Source: Cellulomonas timonensis (GTDB taxonomy: Bacteria > Actinomycetota > Actinomycetes > Actinomycetales > Cellulomonadaceae). From it: a DNA stretch of 64,000 nucleotides. Below the pieces are notes generated by a model. It was not told the origin of the DNA and did not search any database. It saw nothing but the letters and a program-made list of their open reading frames with translations. Positions 63,779-64,000 of the stretch are shown piece by piece (the stretch's first letter is position 1; each line of letters opens with the position of its first letter). A program made the position numbers and the translations under genes. The stretch lies in NCBI RefSeq assembly GCF_900046455.1, contig NZ_FCOT01000009.1:124001-188000 (forward strand), in the 5' to 3' direction.

Positions 63779-64000
63779 GTGGAGGACTGGCTCGTCCACC
63801 TAGTGGGCTCACCCTGGGTGTATGTCGCGTTGTACGCCTTCGTGACCATCGACGGGTTCTTCCCGCCGATCCCCAGCGAGTCCGCCGTGATCGCCTTGGC
63901 GGCGTTGTGGGCCTCGGGCGGCGAGCCCAACGTGTACCTGATGGCGGGCGTCGCCGCCGTCGGCGCGTTCACCGGCGATCAGATCGCCTACACGCTCGGC
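63779..64000 (+). CDS. DedA-family membrane protein (3' partial)
   Basis: The first 74 residues are present and the window ends inside the gene. MEDWLVHLVGSPWVYVALYA, then FVTIDGFFPPIPSESAVIAL and GAFTGDQIAYTLG match the DedA (SNARE-associated/VTT) N-terminus, with the conserved acidic and proline re-entrant region. DedA proteins are linked to lipid carrier flipping. GTG at 63779 is the first start that gives the family N-terminus. Confidence 0.85.
   Translation, partial: MEDWLVHLVGSPWVYVALYAFVTIDGFFPPIPSESAVIALAALWASGGEPNVYLMAGVAAVGAFTGDQIAYTLG

Overview
The window comes from a chromosome of very high GC content, and every long gene carries third-position G/C bias. Gene order and protein sequences point to a Gram-positive actinobacterium of the order Micrococcales, most like the Cellulomonas group. 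This rests on family resemblance read by eye; no database search was made. It is a core information-processing region: the tRNA-Tyr/Thr/Met–rpmG cluster, secE–nusG–rplKA, rplJL, rpoBC, the str operon, the S10 and spc operons, secY–adk–map, the infA–rpoA–rplQ (alpha) operon, truA, rplM–rpsI, glmM and def. No CRISPR array, insertion sequence, phage gene or integrase was seen.

Layout. 1-2700: the end of a flavin amine oxidase, yajQ, tRNA-Tyr, a lipoprotein and a doubtful small ORF. 2793-4144: tRNA-Thr, tRNA-Met, rpmG and two MaoC/hot-dog dehydratase genes. 4145-9850: an accessory block with a Tat-exported glycosidase-like protein, a LacI-type regulator and two paralogous MFS transporters. 9859-12019: murB and an adenosine-deaminase-family gene, convergent. 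12172-17204: a second accessory block with a two-component system flanked by two small membrane or exported proteins, and an ABC-2 exporter. 17305-20143: aminotransferase, tRNA-Trp, secE, nusG. 20222-30672: rplK, rplA, rplJ, rplL, rpoB, rpoC. 31134-47208: str, S10 and spc operons and secY. 47208-53889: adk, map, a probable sortase-anchored surface protein, infA, rpmJ, rpsM, rpsK, rpoA, rplQ. 53997-60379: hydrolase, ROK kinase, truA, a DUF5709-like protein, an ABC-F ATPase, and a LysE-type exporter divergent from a LysR-type regulator. 60563-64000: rplM, rpsI, glmM, def and the start of a DedA-family gene.

Regulation visible in the sequence. Transcription units are separated by long GC-rich hairpins, mostly without U-tracts and often with TTCG loops. 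Sigma-70-like promoters with 17-18 bp spacing precede tRNA-Trp/secE, rplJ, rpoB, rpsL, rpsJ and rplM. The rplJL leader has the expected L10-leader layout with an attenuator-like hairpin. The rpsL and rpsJ leaders share a 25-nt element matching at 24 positions that I cannot assign to a known family; in rpsJ it overlaps an alternative hairpin. Many single genes (murB, add, the ABC ATPase gene, the hydrolase, the ROK kinase, truA, the ABC-F gene, the exporter and its regulator) have a -10-like hexamer 5-7 nt before the start codon and so look leaderless.

Most notable points: the shared rpsL/rpsJ leader element with a possible two-state fold; a probable CTG start (or one-base error) in the LacI-type gene next to two AATCGATT operators; the surface protein with an LAATG signal and two VLAA look-alikes inserted between map and infA; a deaminase with a changed substrate-pocket motif; and the small orphan proteins around the two-component system.
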